A DNA stretch of 36,756 bases. Source: Candidatus Avelusimicrobium facis. GTDB taxonomy: Bacteria > Elusimicrobiota > Elusimicrobia > Elusimicrobiales > Elusimicrobiaceae. The position numbers and the translations under genes were made by a program. The stretch is taken from assembly GCA_900762815.1 (NCBI GenBank), contig CAAFHX010000018.1, forward strand, positions 1 through 36,756. Reading direction: 5' to 3'. Shown here one piece after another: positions 7,647-15,885 of this stretch; position 1 is the stretch's first letter; each line of letters begins with the position of its first letter. The notes beneath the pieces are model-generated. The model saw only the letters and a program-made list of their open reading frames with translations. It did not search any database and had not been told where the DNA came from.

Positions 7647-8816
7647 CTAGGGCTTCAGAAATTCCAGCTCGCCTTCTAATTGGAGGCCACTCCCCGTCAA
7701 TTTTGAACAATCCTCGCTGGCATACTGGCAACGCGCCTCATCCCAGGCATAGACTTCTACTCTTGATTGGCTCTGAGAGGGCCCATGCTCAATTCGACTA
7801 CCGCTCTTGAAGTTAAACACCCAGCGCATCTGCTGATTCCCAGATTGCGCACAGGCGGGGCAGGCTTTGCCGGGGGTGCAGCGCAAATTCGCCCCGGACG
7901 CGTAGGCGGTATAAGGATCCGAAACTTGCAAACAGTAGCGGGCGGCCTGCCAAAACCACCCCGTTTGCGGATGAAAAGAGGCCTGATGCAGCATGATGTC
8001 GGATACATATCCTACATAACAACTTTGAGGAAAATTTTCGACAAAAGCCGCCACTTGCGCCTTGCGGGCGCTCGTCGGACTTAAGCACCACTGCCCCTCA
8101 GACACACAGGTGCAGGTGGAGGGGTTTAATTTTTTCCCGGAGGGACAGGTTTTTTTACATTCACACTCACAAGTGTACTTATTTTGGGTAAAACCGCTAG
8201 CACACTTGTTGGTACAAGCAGGCGGTTTGATGCTGGGCGAAGCACAAGAGGTCGCCAAGACCTGGTATTTATTGCCGTCGTCGGCCTTGCGTTCCACCCA
8301 TTTCAAGGTGCAGGCGCCCGTAGAGCTCGGGTTGGGAATGTCGTTGAGGCCCAAAACCAACCCTTGGATGCTGTCGCCGTCATACGAAGCGGCCGGGGTC
8401 CCCCGGACATTGATTTGATTGACCCGGAGCACATTGGCTTTCAGGCGCACCAAATCCCCCTGCAGGGTGCCGATGGTGGAGGTATAGTCGCTGCCTTCGC
8501 GGCTGAACTCCCCCTCGCCCCCTCGGGTGTTAAGGGTAGCGGCTTCAAACTGGGCGGCGGGCATGGACACCTTGCCGCTGGGAAAGGCATAATCCAGCTG
8601 ATAGTTCCCCGCGTTTTGCATCGTTACCCGGTTGTTTGCACGCACGGTCAGGCGCGAGGACTGCACCCCACCGGGCGCATTCAGCCGGTCCGAAATTTTC
8701 AAGCGTTCAAACTGCCCCAACCGGGAGGGGTTGTAGGACACGCTCTCCACGACCTCCGCCGGGGCGGAAGCGGCGCATAAAATTATGCCGAAAAGAATTG
8801 CTATTTTGTTTTTCAT
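7647..8816 (-). CDS. Secreted Cys-containing protein, unknown function
   Basis: The 389-residue protein starts MKNKIAILFGIILCAASAPA, a Sec signal peptide with likely cleavage after ASAPA. The start at 8816 is chosen because GGAGAAG sits 3 bases upstream. Residues about 25-150 look like repeated beta strands (SRLTVRANNRV, LDYAFPSGKVSM, LVRLKANVLRVNQINV). A Cys-dense stretch follows (CTNKCASGF, CECECKKTC, CTCVSEGQWC), suggesting a disulfide-knotted module, then a C-terminal domain. I do not recognise the family. It lies 27 bp behind a similarly organised secreted protein on the same strand, so the two likely form an operon and may act together at the cell surface (inference). Confidence 0.8.
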   Translation of the reverse strand: MKNKIAILFGIILCAASAPAEVVESVSYNPSRLGQFERLKISDRLNAPGGVQSSRLTVRANNRVTMQNAGNYQLDYAFPSGKVSMPAAQFEAATLNTRGGEGEFSREGSDYTSTIGTLQGDLVRLKANVLRVNQINVRGTPAASYDGDSIQGLVLGLNDIPNPSSTGACTLKWVERKADDGNKYQVLATSCASPSIKPPACTNKCASGFTQNKYTCECECKKTCPSGKKLNPSTCTCVSEGQWCLSPTSARKAQVAAFVENFPQSCYVGYVSDIMLHQASFHPQTGWFWQAARYCLQVSDPYTAYASGANLRCTPGKACPACAQSGNQQMRWVFNFKSGSRIEHGPSQSQSRVEVYAWDEARCQYASEDCSKLTGSGLQLEGELEFLKP

Positions 8817-8843
8817 AGGCTTCTCCGATTTAGTTAAATCCAC

Positions 8844-10295
8844 CTATTGCTCCACGCATTGGAACGCGGCCCCTGTCGCCTGGTACGTTCCGCTCCGCTG
8901 GTATCCCTGCTGGGAGCCGGTTCCCACATAGGCGCAAAAGGCCGTCGGACTCTCATAAGAGCCCACGCTGGACTCTCTGGCGCCCAAAATGAGGTAACGC
9001 TTTTCGCCCTTGAGCCCTTTCGTGCAGCTCTTGCCCTCGGGAGATTGCCCCGTGGTCGCCCCGAACGGGGACATCGAGGAGACCTTGCCGTCGGTACAGG
9101 TTACCGTAAAACTCTCCGTTGTGGGTACCTCTTTCCACCGGTAAGTTTTGGTTGTGTTTTCCTGGGAGGAGTTGCCGCCGGAGGATTGGTCGCAGCAGGT
9201 TACCGTGCGATGTTCTACGATTGTGGGGTCATATTCAACGCACGTAATCGTACGTCTCTTAATATACGGGCAAACCAGCGGCGTCTTGTTGTTGCAGCAA
9301 GAAGTCCCCGGATGTCTGTCGCAGTACGTATCCGAAACGCCACTACCGGCCTCCCCCCATTTACCAACGCCGTAATCTTCGCATTGCACACAGGAAGCAG
9401 CACCGTATCTGTTATCTCCGCACTTGCAGGCCACTATTCCCGAAGCATCTCTAAATACATCCGTGCATCTCTTCGCTTCGTTGCATCCTAAATAGAAATC
9501 TATCTTCTTATAGGCATCTCTGTCGCAGGAGTCCACATCGGCATAGGTTGCCATGGTTTCGTTCCCGTATACGGGCTTAAAAAACCTACCGGGGAGGTGG
9601 TGTGTAGTCGTTTTCACGTCCCGGCAGGTCTTGGCCGTACCCGAGCAGGTAAAGGCAGCGGTAGAGTCCCCGTCGCAAGTGTCCATAGGGGTTATACCGT
9701 TCAGCGTCGTACTCCACTCGCCATAGCTGTCTTTGCAGGCGCTCTCCCCTTGGCCGCAAACCAAAAAGGTACTCTCGCGCTTGTCAAAGGCCAAGCGCTG
9801 CCATGAAATTTGGTGATTATCCTTAGTACAGGTCGGAAAGGTGGAACCGAACAGGGTCAGGCTGTTCATATACGCCGTATTGTCGGCCTCTATGCTCTGC
9901 AAATCCCCCCCTTGCAAGGTACCCACTTCCAGGCGGTGCCGGAACGTCAGCAGCGCCTCTTGCGTCTTGCTGGTGGGGCGGTCCCCCACGCGCAGCACAT
10001 AGCTCTGCACCTGCGGGGTCAGGGCCGTAGACTGCAGGTCCAGCTCTCTTCCTTTTAACGAAATCACCCCCCGGTTCAAACCCGTCTGGGTCAAGCCGGC
10101 GTTCGGGCGAACGGACAAGTATCTGCCTGCATCCAAGCTGCAGCTGCCCATTAAACCCAAATCACAAGTACCGACGACACCCAGCTCATTGTACGCCAGG
10201 TAGGGCACCGGGAAATAGGTAACCATTTTTATATTGTCCGCCGCAAAACACGGCACGGACAATATAAACAATAAAAGTCCCAAAATTCTTTTCAT
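8844..10295 (-). CDS. Secreted Cys-rich protein with VTYFPVPY motif
   Basis: The 483-residue protein starts MKRILGLLLFILSVPCFAAD, a signal peptide likely cut before ADN. Directly after it comes MVTYFPVPYLAYNEL, a motif I associate with secreted Elusimicrobiota proteins (recollection, not searched). An N-terminal beta-rich region (about 40-155) ends in LEVGTLQGGDLQSIEADN, echoing TLQGDLVRLKANV in the downstream neighbour. Residues about 160-400 are very Cys-rich, with CVQC, SCCNN and TCCDQ, and no heme CxxCH. Function is unknown; a surface or pilus-associated role is only a guess. SD AAGGGAGAA precedes the start. It is first in a two-gene operon with an unusually good promoter. Confidence 0.82.
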   Translation of the reverse strand: MKRILGLLLFILSVPCFAADNIKMVTYFPVPYLAYNELGVVGTCDLGLMGSCSLDAGRYLSVRPNAGLTQTGLNRGVISLKGRELDLQSTALTPQVQSYVLRVGDRPTSKTQEALLTFRHRLEVGTLQGGDLQSIEADNTAYMNSLTLFGSTFPTCTKDNHQISWQRLAFDKRESTFLVCGQGESACKDSYGEWSTTLNGITPMDTCDGDSTAAFTCSGTAKTCRDVKTTTHHLPGRFFKPVYGNETMATYADVDSCDRDAYKKIDFYLGCNEAKRCTDVFRDASGIVACKCGDNRYGAASCVQCEDYGVGKWGEAGSGVSDTYCDRHPGTSCCNNKTPLVCPYIKRRTITCVEYDPTIVEHRTVTCCDQSSGGNSSQENTTKTYRWKEVPTTESFTVTCTDGKVSSMSPFGATTGQSPEGKSCTKGLKGEKRYLILGARESSVGSYESPTAFCAYVGTGSQQGYQRSGTYQATGAAFQCVEQ

Positions 10296-10312
10296 ATCTT
10301 CTCCCTTGCAAG

Positions 10313-10365
10313 TAAAATAGAGAACAGCTCTATTTTAGTATAACTCATAAAGGAACTTTTTTCAA
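10313..10365 (-). promoter_or_regulatory. Sigma-70-type promoter with palindromic operator at the start site
   Basis: On the minus strand TTGAAA (10365-10360) and TATACT (10342-10337) are 17 bp apart. A perfect 10-bp inverted repeat, TAAAATAGAG/CTCTATTTTA (10313-10322 and 10328-10337, 5-nt loop), covers the end of the -10 and the expected start near 10330. A repressor bound there would block initiation; the transcript would also carry most of the hairpin at its 5' end. Confidence 0.75.
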
Positions 10366-10401
10366 CTAATTTTTACATAAAAATATCCCGCGCGGACCCG
10401 C

Positions 10402-10430
10402 AAAAAACCGCGCCCAACTGCGGCGCGGTT
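10402..10430 (-). terminator. Terminator of lon
   Basis: On the minus strand AACCGCGCC pairs with GGCGCGGTT across a 7-nt loop and is followed by a T-run (TTTTTT in all). It lies about 20 bp after the lon stop and upstream of the promoter for the next operon. Confidence 0.93.
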
Positions 10431-10450
10431 TCAAAAGACCTGTTGAAAGA

Positions 10451-12979
10451 CTAACGGCGGGTACTTTTTTTGACGGATTTTTTGGCCCGGCGGGCCGGAG
10501 CCTGGGCCCGGGTTTTCGTCTTGGCTTTCGGCGCGGTTTTCGGCGCAGCCTTACGGGCCGAGGTTTTTTGGGCGGCGGATTTGGGGCCGACCGCTTTTTT
10601 CGCCACGGCTTTTTTAACGGCTGTCTTTTTCCCCGCTTGAGGGGCCCGGTAGCCTTCCAGGGCCAACGGCAGCACCTCATCCATGTGTTTGACCGGGATG
10701 AGCCGCAGCGCTTGGCGCACCTTTTCGGGCAGCTCGGCCACGTCTTTTTCGTTGGTGTGCGGGAAAAGAATGGTTTTGACCCCTTCGCGGTACGCGGCGA
10801 GGAATTTCTCTTTAATCCCGCCCACGGGCAACACACGGCCGGTGATGGTTACTTCGCCGGTCATGGCCAGGTTTTTCTTGACCGGCAAGCCGGAGAGCAA
10901 ACTGACCAACGCCGAAGTAATGGTAATCCCCGCCGACGGGCCGTCCTTGGGCACGGCGCCCTCGGGGAAGTGAATATGGAAATCCGTATGGTCAAAATTG
11001 ACCCCTTTGCCAAAGCCGCGGCTGCGCGCATACGTCAGCGCGGCGCGGACGGATTCTTTCATGACATTGCCTAACATCCCCGTTAAAATCAGCTGGCCCT
11101 TGCCCGGGATTTTGGCCGCCTCAATAGACAGGGTTTCCCCGCCTACGCTGGTCCAGGCCAGGCCCGTGGCAATGCCGACGCCGTTCTCTTCCGTGGCAAA
11201 GTTGGAGTACTTCGGCACGCCCAAATATTCATGCAGGTTTTTAGCGGTAATGCTGATTTTTTGGCCGCCGTTTTCCACATATTTTTTGGCTGCCTTGCGG
11301 CAGAGAGTGCCCACTTCCCGATCTAAATTGCGCACGCCGGCTTCGCGCACATACTCACGCATCATCAGGGCCACCGCCTCTTTGGCAATGGCCAAAGAGC
11401 CGGGTTTCAAACCGTGCAACTTCATCTGTTTGGGGATGAGGTAGTGGTCGGCTATTTCGTGTTTTTCGTAATCGGTATAGCCGGAGAAATCAATAATCTC
11501 CAAGCGGTCGCGCAGCGTGTTGGGAATGCCGGAAAGCGAGTTGGCCGTGGTAATAAACAATACCTTGGACACATCGTACGGCACGTCTAAAAAGTGGTCC
11601 ACAAAGTCTTTGTTCTGCTCCGGGTCCAGCAACTCCAAGAGCGCAGCGGCCGGGTCGCCCCGCCAGTCCGAGCCCATTTTGTCTATTTCGTCCAGCAAAA
11701 ACACCGGGTTGGAGCTTTTGGCTTTGCTAATCCCCTGAATAATGCGCCCGGGCATAGAGCCGATGTAGGTGCGGCGGTGGCCGCGGATTTCGCTTTCATC
11801 GCGCACGCCACCTAAAGACATCCGCACAAACTTGCGCCCGATCGCCCGCGCAATGGATTTGGCCAACGAGGTCTTGCCCACGCCCGGAGGCCCCACAAAG
11901 CACAACACCGGGCCGCGCAAGCCTTCGGTCAGCTTGCTCACGGCAATGTATTCCAAAATGCGTTCTTTGGGTTTATCCAGGCCGAAGTGGTCCTCGTCCA
12001 ACACCTTTTTGGCGGCGGCAAGGTCCAGCACGTCTTGCGTGGTTTGGTTCCACGGCATATTGACCAGCCAGTCCAAATAGGTGCGCGACACCGTTGCCTC
12101 CGGTGAGAACGGCGCCATTTTCTGCAAACGGTCCACTTCTTTTTCGGCCGCTTCTTTGGCGGCGGCGGGCAGGCCGTTCTTTTTGATTTTGGCGCGGATG
12201 GCGTCCAACTCCTTTTGGAAATCGTCCTTTTGGCTGAGCTCCTTTTGAATGGCCTTCATCTGCTCATTCAAATAGTACTCTTTTTGGTTCTTTTCAATCT
12301 GCGCGCGCACCTTGGAGTGGATTTTTTCCTCCAAGCCCAAAATTTCCACCTCGCTGGTGATAAGCTTTAAAATCTTTTCCAAACGCTCTTTGATGCCCGT
12401 CGCTTCCAAAATCTCTTGGCGTTGCTCCGTCTTGACCACCATATTGGAAGCAATGGTATCGGCCAGTTTGGACGGGTCCTCTATTTGCCGCAGAAAAGAG
12501 ACCCCCTCCACCGCAATGCGGCGCGAAACGCGGGCATAATGGTCAAACTCGTCTAATACCTTGCGCATCAGGGCCTGCACCACCGGGCTGCGGTCCTCTT
12601 GCTCCTCTATATAATCTACGCTGGCAAACCAGGTGTTGGACAAGTCATTAAATTCCAGCTTTTCCACCTTGGCGCGCACCAAGCCCTGCAAAAATACCTT
12701 TAAGGAGCCGTCAGGCATTTTGAGCGACTGGGTAATCTCGCTCAGTACGCCGAACTGGTAAATGTCTTGGGCCTTGGGGTCCTCCACCTCGGCCGATTTT
12801 TGGGAAAGCGCCAATACATATTTCCCCGGCGCCCCCAAAGCCATTTCTATGGCCACCACCGATTTGGGCCGGTCCACAGACAAAGGCAGCGACATCCCCG
12901 GAAACATCACCACATCCCGTATGGCAACGGCCGGCACTACCTTGGGCAAAGAAAGGGTCTTTTTGAGTGTTTCTGACAT
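10451..12979 (-). CDS. lon: ATP-dependent protease Lon
   Basis: Lon is a hexameric AAA+ serine protease for misfolded and regulatory proteins. The 842-residue product has the N domain (about 11-205), Walker A GPPGVGKT (363-370), Walker B VFLLDEID (426-433), and the Ser682-Lys725 dyad in PKDGPSAG and GGIKEKFLAA. Start ATG 12979 follows GGGAGAAAATT; an upstream in-frame ATG has no SD. The conserved protein ends near 780. Residues 783-842 form a Lys/Ala/Arg/Pro tail (AVKKAVAKKAVGPKSAAQK...) resembling histone H1-like tails, which E. coli Lon (784 residues) lacks. A CIRCE-like element covers the promoter, pointing to heat-shock control by HrcA (inference). Confidence 0.97.
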   Translation of the reverse strand: MSETLKKTLSLPKVVPAVAIRDVVMFPGMSLPLSVDRPKSVVAIEMALGAPGKYVLALSQKSAEVEDPKAQDIYQFGVLSEITQSLKMPDGSLKVFLQGLVRAKVEKLEFNDLSNTWFASVDYIEEQEDRSPVVQALMRKVLDEFDHYARVSRRIAVEGVSFLRQIEDPSKLADTIASNMVVKTEQRQEILEATGIKERLEKILKLITSEVEILGLEEKIHSKVRAQIEKNQKEYYLNEQMKAIQKELSQKDDFQKELDAIRAKIKKNGLPAAAKEAAEKEVDRLQKMAPFSPEATVSRTYLDWLVNMPWNQTTQDVLDLAAAKKVLDEDHFGLDKPKERILEYIAVSKLTEGLRGPVLCFVGPPGVGKTSLAKSIARAIGRKFVRMSLGGVRDESEIRGHRRTYIGSMPGRIIQGISKAKSSNPVFLLDEIDKMGSDWRGDPAAALLELLDPEQNKDFVDHFLDVPYDVSKVLFITTANSLSGIPNTLRDRLEIIDFSGYTDYEKHEIADHYLIPKQMKLHGLKPGSLAIAKEAVALMMREYVREAGVRNLDREVGTLCRKAAKKYVENGGQKISITAKNLHEYLGVPKYSNFATEENGVGIATGLAWTSVGGETLSIEAAKIPGKGQLILTGMLGNVMKESVRAALTYARSRGFGKGVNFDHTDFHIHFPEGAVPKDGPSAGITITSALVSLLSGLPVKKNLAMTGEVTITGRVLPVGGIKEKFLAAYREGVKTILFPHTNEKDVAELPEKVRQALRLIPVKHMDEVLPLALEGYRAPQAGKKTAVKKAVAKKAVGPKSAAQKTSARKAAPKTAPKAKTKTRAQAPARRAKKSVKKSTRR

Positions 12980-13052
12980 AATTTTCTCCCTGTCTACATC
13001 ATAGAAATTCATATTTCCCCGCGCAAGCGCGCTTTGAGGGCTATTTTAGGAA

Positions 13053-13101
13053 AGTATAGCACATTCTTTTAAAATTAGCAAGCATTTTATTTGAGTGCTA
13101 G
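13053..13101 (-). promoter_or_regulatory. lon promoter overlapped by a CIRCE-like HrcA operator
   Basis: On the minus strand TTGCTA (13081-13076) and TATACT (13058-13053) are 17 bp apart. The -35 lies inside TTAGCAAGC-N9-GAGTGCTAG (13075-13101 on the plus strand). This matches 15 of 18 arm positions of the CIRCE consensus TTAGCACTC-N9-GAGTGCTAA, with the exact 9-bp spacer. HrcA bound there would exclude RNA polymerase. Confidence 0.72.
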
Positions 13102-13157
13102 TTTTGAAGTATGCCCGGGCCCATCCCGGGGCCTAGGCCCTTTTTCCCGTAAAAATA

Positions 13158-13170
13158 GGTCCAAAGACCC
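13158..13170 (+). promoter_or_regulatory. GGnCC-AAA-GnCC motif, copy 1
   Basis: GGTCCAAAGACCC, imperfectly palindromic (GGTC/GACC), lies 34 bp upstream of a TATACT -10 (13205-13210) for the secreted protein at 13230. Related copies precede the two zinc-ribbon-like secreted genes (14645-14657 and 27869-27881). A CCTAGGCCC sequence lies just upstream, as it does at the 14.6 kb copy. Confidence 0.4.
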
Positions 13171-13229
13171 TTTTTTCTGCCACAAAGAAGCGCTAACATA
13201 AGGGTATACTTCACACAAGGAGCCCGCAT

Positions 13230-13766
13230 ATGAACAAAAAACTATGGACCTTTTTATTTTCTGCCGTTTTATTGGCTTGCGCCTGGCCGGCTGCTGCCGC
13301 CGGCTCCGAATGTGCCGACGCATTGAAAGAAGCCGGCTACACCTTGCAAGAAAAAGCCCAAGAGCAAAACCAAGTAACCGAAAAGGATATCCAGCTGGCG
13401 CAGATGGCGCTGCAAGCCGGATTGCAAACCTTTGCCGCCCACGAATTTACCGGGGAATTGACCCAGCAAGACAAAAAAATCTTGGAACTGTTGGATAATA
13501 CATTCCCTAAAATTTTAAACAAAATCAAAAAAAGCATTACCGAAGTGGAAAAAGAATTGACCGTCAAGTCGGAAGAATTGGCCAAACTGCTGATTGCCAA
13601 CCAAACGCTCTACCCGCAACCGCGCATGGACGTGGCTACTCCGCTGGCCGGTATGACGGCGATGTCTTACGCCATGATGGGCGGCAAGCTGGACGAGAAA
13701 GTGCTCAACGTGCTGATGGAAGAAAGCGCCAAAGTCATGGAAGAAATGTTGCCAAGCGAAAAATAA
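13230..13766 (+). CDS. Small secreted helical protein, unknown function
   Basis: The 178-residue protein starts MNKKLWTFLFSAVLLACAWPAAAAGSEC, a Sec signal peptide. An alternative lipoprotein reading at the first Cys (LLAC) is possible, but the AAAA-G run favours signal peptidase I. The rest is Gln/Lys/Glu-rich and helical, with a likely coiled coil around ILNKIKKSITEVEKELTVKSEELAKLL, then a Met-rich segment (GMTAMSYAMMGGK). I do not recognise the family. SD AAGGAG lies 7 bp before the ATG, and TATACT (13205-13210) gives a short leader. It is divergent from lon and closed by a bidirectional terminator shared with clpP. Confidence 0.82.
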   Translation: MNKKLWTFLFSAVLLACAWPAAAAGSECADALKEAGYTLQEKAQEQNQVTEKDIQLAQMALQAGLQTFAAHEFTGELTQQDKKILELLDNTFPKILNKIKKSITEVEKELTVKSEELAKLLIANQTLYPQPRMDVATPLAGMTAMSYAMMGGKLDEKVLNVLMEESAKVMEEMLPSEK

Positions 13767-13787
13767 TTTTATAAATCAGAACGATGG

Positions 13788-13828
13788 AAAATAAATATCC
13801 CCCGGCATGCCGGGGGATATTTATTTTT
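13788..13828. terminator. Bidirectional terminator between the secreted gene and clpP
   Basis: A perfect 40-bp palindrome (13788-13827) centred on GCATGC, with CCCCCGG/CCGGGGG core and AAAATAAATAT/ATATTTATTTT arms. The arms give U-rich tracts in both directions, serving the convergent genes ending at 13766 and 13842. Confidence 0.93.
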
Positions 13829-13841
13829 GTTCTATAACCGA

Positions 13842-14432
13842 TTATTTATCACGCAAGGTCAGCACTTCGTCAATGATGCCGTAAGCCTTGGCCTCTTCGG
13901 CAGACAGATAATAATTGCGTTCGCTGTCTTGGCGGATTTTTTCCTTGGGCTGGCCCGTATGCTTAGACAAAATATCCAGCAAATGCTCCTTATTGTCTTT
14001 GAGCTCGCGGGTTTCAATTTCAATATCCGTTACTTGGCCCGAGATGCCCCCGCCCCAAATCAGCGGCTGGTGAATCATAATGCGCGCGTGCGGCAAGGCG
14101 TAGCGGCGGCCTTTGGAGCCCGCAGCCAGCAGAACTGCGCCAAAGCTCATGGCTTGCCCCATGCAAATGGTGGTAATGGGCGCCTTGATAAATTGCATGG
14201 TATCGTAAATGGCCAAGCCGGCCGTTACCATACCGCCGGGGGAATTGATATACAGATTGATTTCCCGTTGGGAATCCTCCGCATCCAAATACAACAGCTG
14301 CGCAATAATCATATTGGCGCTGGCGGTATCCACTTCTCCCTCGCGGCCACCCACAAAAATAATGCGGTCCTTGAGTAAGCGCGAGAAGATATCGTATCCG
14401 ACGTTTTTTTCTATAATGGTGGGTATAATCAT
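13842..14432 (-). CDS. clpP: ATP-dependent Clp protease proteolytic subunit
   Basis: ClpP forms a double-heptamer chamber fed by ClpX/ClpA/ClpC. The 196 residues match the family. The catalytic triad is Ser96 in [14 protein letters not shown] (commonly GQAASMGA), His121 in ARIMIHQP and Asp169 in IRQDSER. SD AAGGAG precedes the ATG. It stands alone here: neither tig nor clpX, its usual neighbours, is adjacent. lon is nearby but in a different unit. Confidence 0.97.
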   Translation of the reverse strand: MIIPTIIEKNVGYDIFSRLLKDRIIFVGGREGEVDTASANMIIAQLLYLDAEDSQREINLYINSPGGMVTAGLAIYDTMQFIKAPITTICMGQAMSFGAVLLAAGSKGRRYALPHARIMIHQPLIWGGGISGQVTDIEIETRELKDNKEHLLDILSKHTGQPKEKIRQDSERNYYLSAEEAKAYGIIDEVLTLRDK

Positions 14433-14458
14433 AATCTCTCCTTAGGGATTGCTTTTTT

Positions 14459-14488
14459 ATTATACGAAAAATACTGCCCCCGCACCAA
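14459..14488 (-). promoter_or_regulatory. clpP promoter
   Basis: On the minus strand a perfect TATAAT (14464-14459) lies about 30 bp before the clpP ATG, with TTGGTG (14488-14483) at 18 bp as a weak -35. I saw no CIRCE or CtsR-like operator here. Confidence 0.55.
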
Positions 14489-14609
14489 GGGGAACGGCCA
14501 AGCAAAAATCATCTTATCTTGTTTATGTATCTGGCCGCCTGTTTTTATAAAACGAAACGTAAAGGGCTTGTCTCCGGGTTTTCCTGACAGCCCGCCTCGG
14601 TAGAGGCCT

Positions 14610-14657
14610 AGGCCCAATATAGGCCCAAAAACGCTCCCTTTCTGGGACCAAAGGCCC
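14610..14657 (+). promoter_or_regulatory. GGnCC-AAA-GnCC motif, copy 2, with partial repeats
   Basis: GGACCAAAGGCCC (14645-14657) is preceded by TAGGCCCAATA and TAGGCCCAAAAA half-copies within 35 bp. A TATAGT -10-like box follows at 14681. It lies upstream of the zinc-ribbon-like secreted gene at 14723. The stretch CTGGGACCAAAGGCCCTTTG resembles CTGGGTCTAAGGGCCCATTG upstream of the paralogue at 27970. Confidence 0.45.
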
Positions 14658-14722
14658 TTTGCAATACTCCCCATATTTCTTATAGTTAGGGTAGGAAGGA
14701 TATTTCAACTCAGGAGAAATGT

Positions 14723-15232
14723 ATGACTTTCAGCAAAATTGTCTGGCCCGTATTGATGTTGGCCTTGTGCGGCAATGCTGCCTACGCCCAAAATAAAGTG
14801 GCCAAAAAAGCCACCCAAATTGAACGCGCTTTGCAAGTGCAAATCGCCAAGCAAATGAAAACCGCCGAGAAGAAGGCCGAGGTCTGCAAACACTGCGGAG
14901 AGGAAATCAAACACCCTTATCAACATTGTGGAGCCCAGAACAGCTGTGGCTTGTGCGAGAGTGCCCAACAGGACAGTACCGCCCAACAAAAGCAAACTTA
15001 CAAAGCTCCCCAGGCGCCGGTAGTAGGCGAAAAATGCACGATTTGCGGAGAAGAGGTGAAACATCCTTACCAGCACTGCAAAGCCAAACACGGCACCATT
15101 TTGTGTGAGACGGCGCCCAAAGACACCACGGCCACCAAGCAACGCGAAAAATTCTGCCCCGAATGTGGCCGCACTAAAGCCCAAGTAAAAATCCATGGCC
15201 ACCACCACAAACCGCCGTATGTTTTTCAATAA
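14723..15232 (+). CDS. Secreted zinc-ribbon-like protein, unknown function
   Basis: The 169-residue protein begins with a signal peptide (MTFSKIVWPVLMLALCGNAAYA|Q). A Gln/Lys-rich helix follows (IERALQVQIAKQMK), then two copies of a CxxCGEE(I/V)KHPYQHC module (CKHCGEEIKHPYQHC and CTICGEEVKHPYQHC), then CPECG and a C-terminal GHHHK. The paired CxxC with His/Cys could bind zinc, which is unusual for an exported protein; in an oxidising envelope the Cys could instead form disulfides. The protein at 27970 shares the order signal peptide, Q-rich helix, CxxCGxEI repeats. No known function. SD CAGGAG; terminator follows. Confidence 0.82.
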   Translation: MTFSKIVWPVLMLALCGNAAYAQNKVAKKATQIERALQVQIAKQMKTAEKKAEVCKHCGEEIKHPYQHCGAQNSCGLCESAQQDSTAQQKQTYKAPQAPVVGEKCTICGEEVKHPYQHCKAKHGTILCETAPKDTTATKQREKFCPECGRTKAQVKIHGHHHKPPYVFQ

Positions 15233-15250
15233 GTAATATCTTGCCTTTCC

Positions 15251-15276
15251 ACCCGCCCTTACAGGGCGGGTTTTTT
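15251..15276 (+). terminator. Rho-independent terminator of the zinc-ribbon-like gene
   Basis: ACCCGCCC (15251-15258) pairs with GGGCGGGT (15264-15271), loop TTACA, then a T-run to 15276. Confidence 0.93.
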
Positions 15277-15580
15277 ATGGGCTGAGTTTAGGGAAATGAC
15301 GAGGTTGCCCCAAGTTAAAGTTCCTCCCCAGCGGCCGTTGCCTGCTTTCTAGGCGCTGCTGCCGGTGCCCGGCCCGGAAATCGGTTCGGCTCTGAGCCAG
15401 GTCCCGTTTTAAAAACCGCCGGTTTTCCTCTTCAAAAAAGCGGTTATATACCTCCAACAAAGCCTGCAGGTATGCCGGAGCGGCCCCACACAGCAACCGA
15501 CCTTGCACGCCCCGGCACGGCCGGTTTGCATGCGCGGCATGATAAAAGATGAGATTTTCCAGCCGGATTTTATTCCACAT
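15275..15580 (-). CDS. Possible small basic protein (weak)
   Basis: A 101-residue open frame starting MWNKIRLENLIFYHAAH, rich in Arg and Gln, with a helical stretch (YLQALLEVYNRFFEEENRRFLKRDLAQ). It is kept because its stop falls exactly at the neighbouring terminator and it lies downstream of the minus-strand leader RNA and the small hydrophobic ORF. Against it: no SD before the ATG at 15580 (an upstream TTG is also in frame), no recognisable family, and a GC-rich hairpin (GCGGGGGG/CCCCCCGC) just upstream. Confidence 0.3.
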   Translation of the reverse strand: MWNKIRLENLIFYHAAHANRPCRGVQGRLLCGAAPAYLQALLEVYNRFFEEENRRFLKRDLAQSRTDFRAGHRQQRLESRQRPLGRNFNLGQPRHFPKLSP

Positions 15581-15663
15581 AGGCAAGCTCAAAACAGCGG
15601 GGGGCCGGACCTGCTCCCCCCGCCCGGCCCTGCACTTTTAGTGTATGCGACGGGCCCTGGTAT

Positions 15664-15753
15664 TTACGGACGCATGGCGCGCCACTCCTGCAGCAGCAAC
15701 CCCACTCCCCCCGACAATAAAATCAAACAAAAAAGAATTTCTCCGCTTGTCAT
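15664..15753 (-). CDS. Possible 29-residue single-helix membrane peptide (weak)
   Basis: ATG at 15753 opens a 29-codon frame, MTSGEILFCLILLSGGVGLL followed by LQEWRAMRP. It has one hydrophobic helix (about 5-21) with a charged tail, the size and shape of type I toxins such as TisB or of small membrane subunits like KdpF. There is no convincing SD (only AAAAGACAACC before the ATG). It lies about 130 bp downstream of a minus-strand leader with a terminator and beside an operator-like repeat. Coding status is uncertain. Confidence 0.3.
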   Translation of the reverse strand: MTSGEILFCLILLSGGVGLLLQEWRAMRP

Positions 15754-15783
15754 GGTTGTCTTTTGGATATCTGCTAACCGGCT

Positions 15784-15806
15784 GAGTTAGCAAAGTTTAC
15801 AAAATA
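15784..15806 (+). promoter_or_regulatory. Operator-like element, copy 1
   Basis: GAG followed by GTTAGCAAAGTTTACAAAAT-type sequence. On the opposite strand it nearly matches the element at 15847-15868 (one substitution, one 1-bp indel over 22 bp). It lies 30 bp upstream of the small hydrophobic ORF. As a pair, copies 1 and 2 form an 85-bp inverted repeat that could also be a miniature element. Confidence 0.45.
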
Positions 15807-15846
15807 TTTCCTCACCCACCGACAGAGAACGGCGTTTCTAACCTTT

Positions 15847-15868
15847 TATTTTGTAACTTTACTAACTC
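15847..15868 (-). promoter_or_regulatory. Operator-like element, copy 2
   Basis: Read on the minus strand it is GAGTTAGTAAAGTTACAAAA followed by TA, the inverted partner of copy 1, with a 40-bp spacer between them (15807-15846). It lies about 20 bp upstream of an extended -10 (TGCTAAAAT, 15884-15892) on the plus strand. Confidence 0.45.
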
Positions 15869-15885
15869 AAACCGCTTTTTATTTG

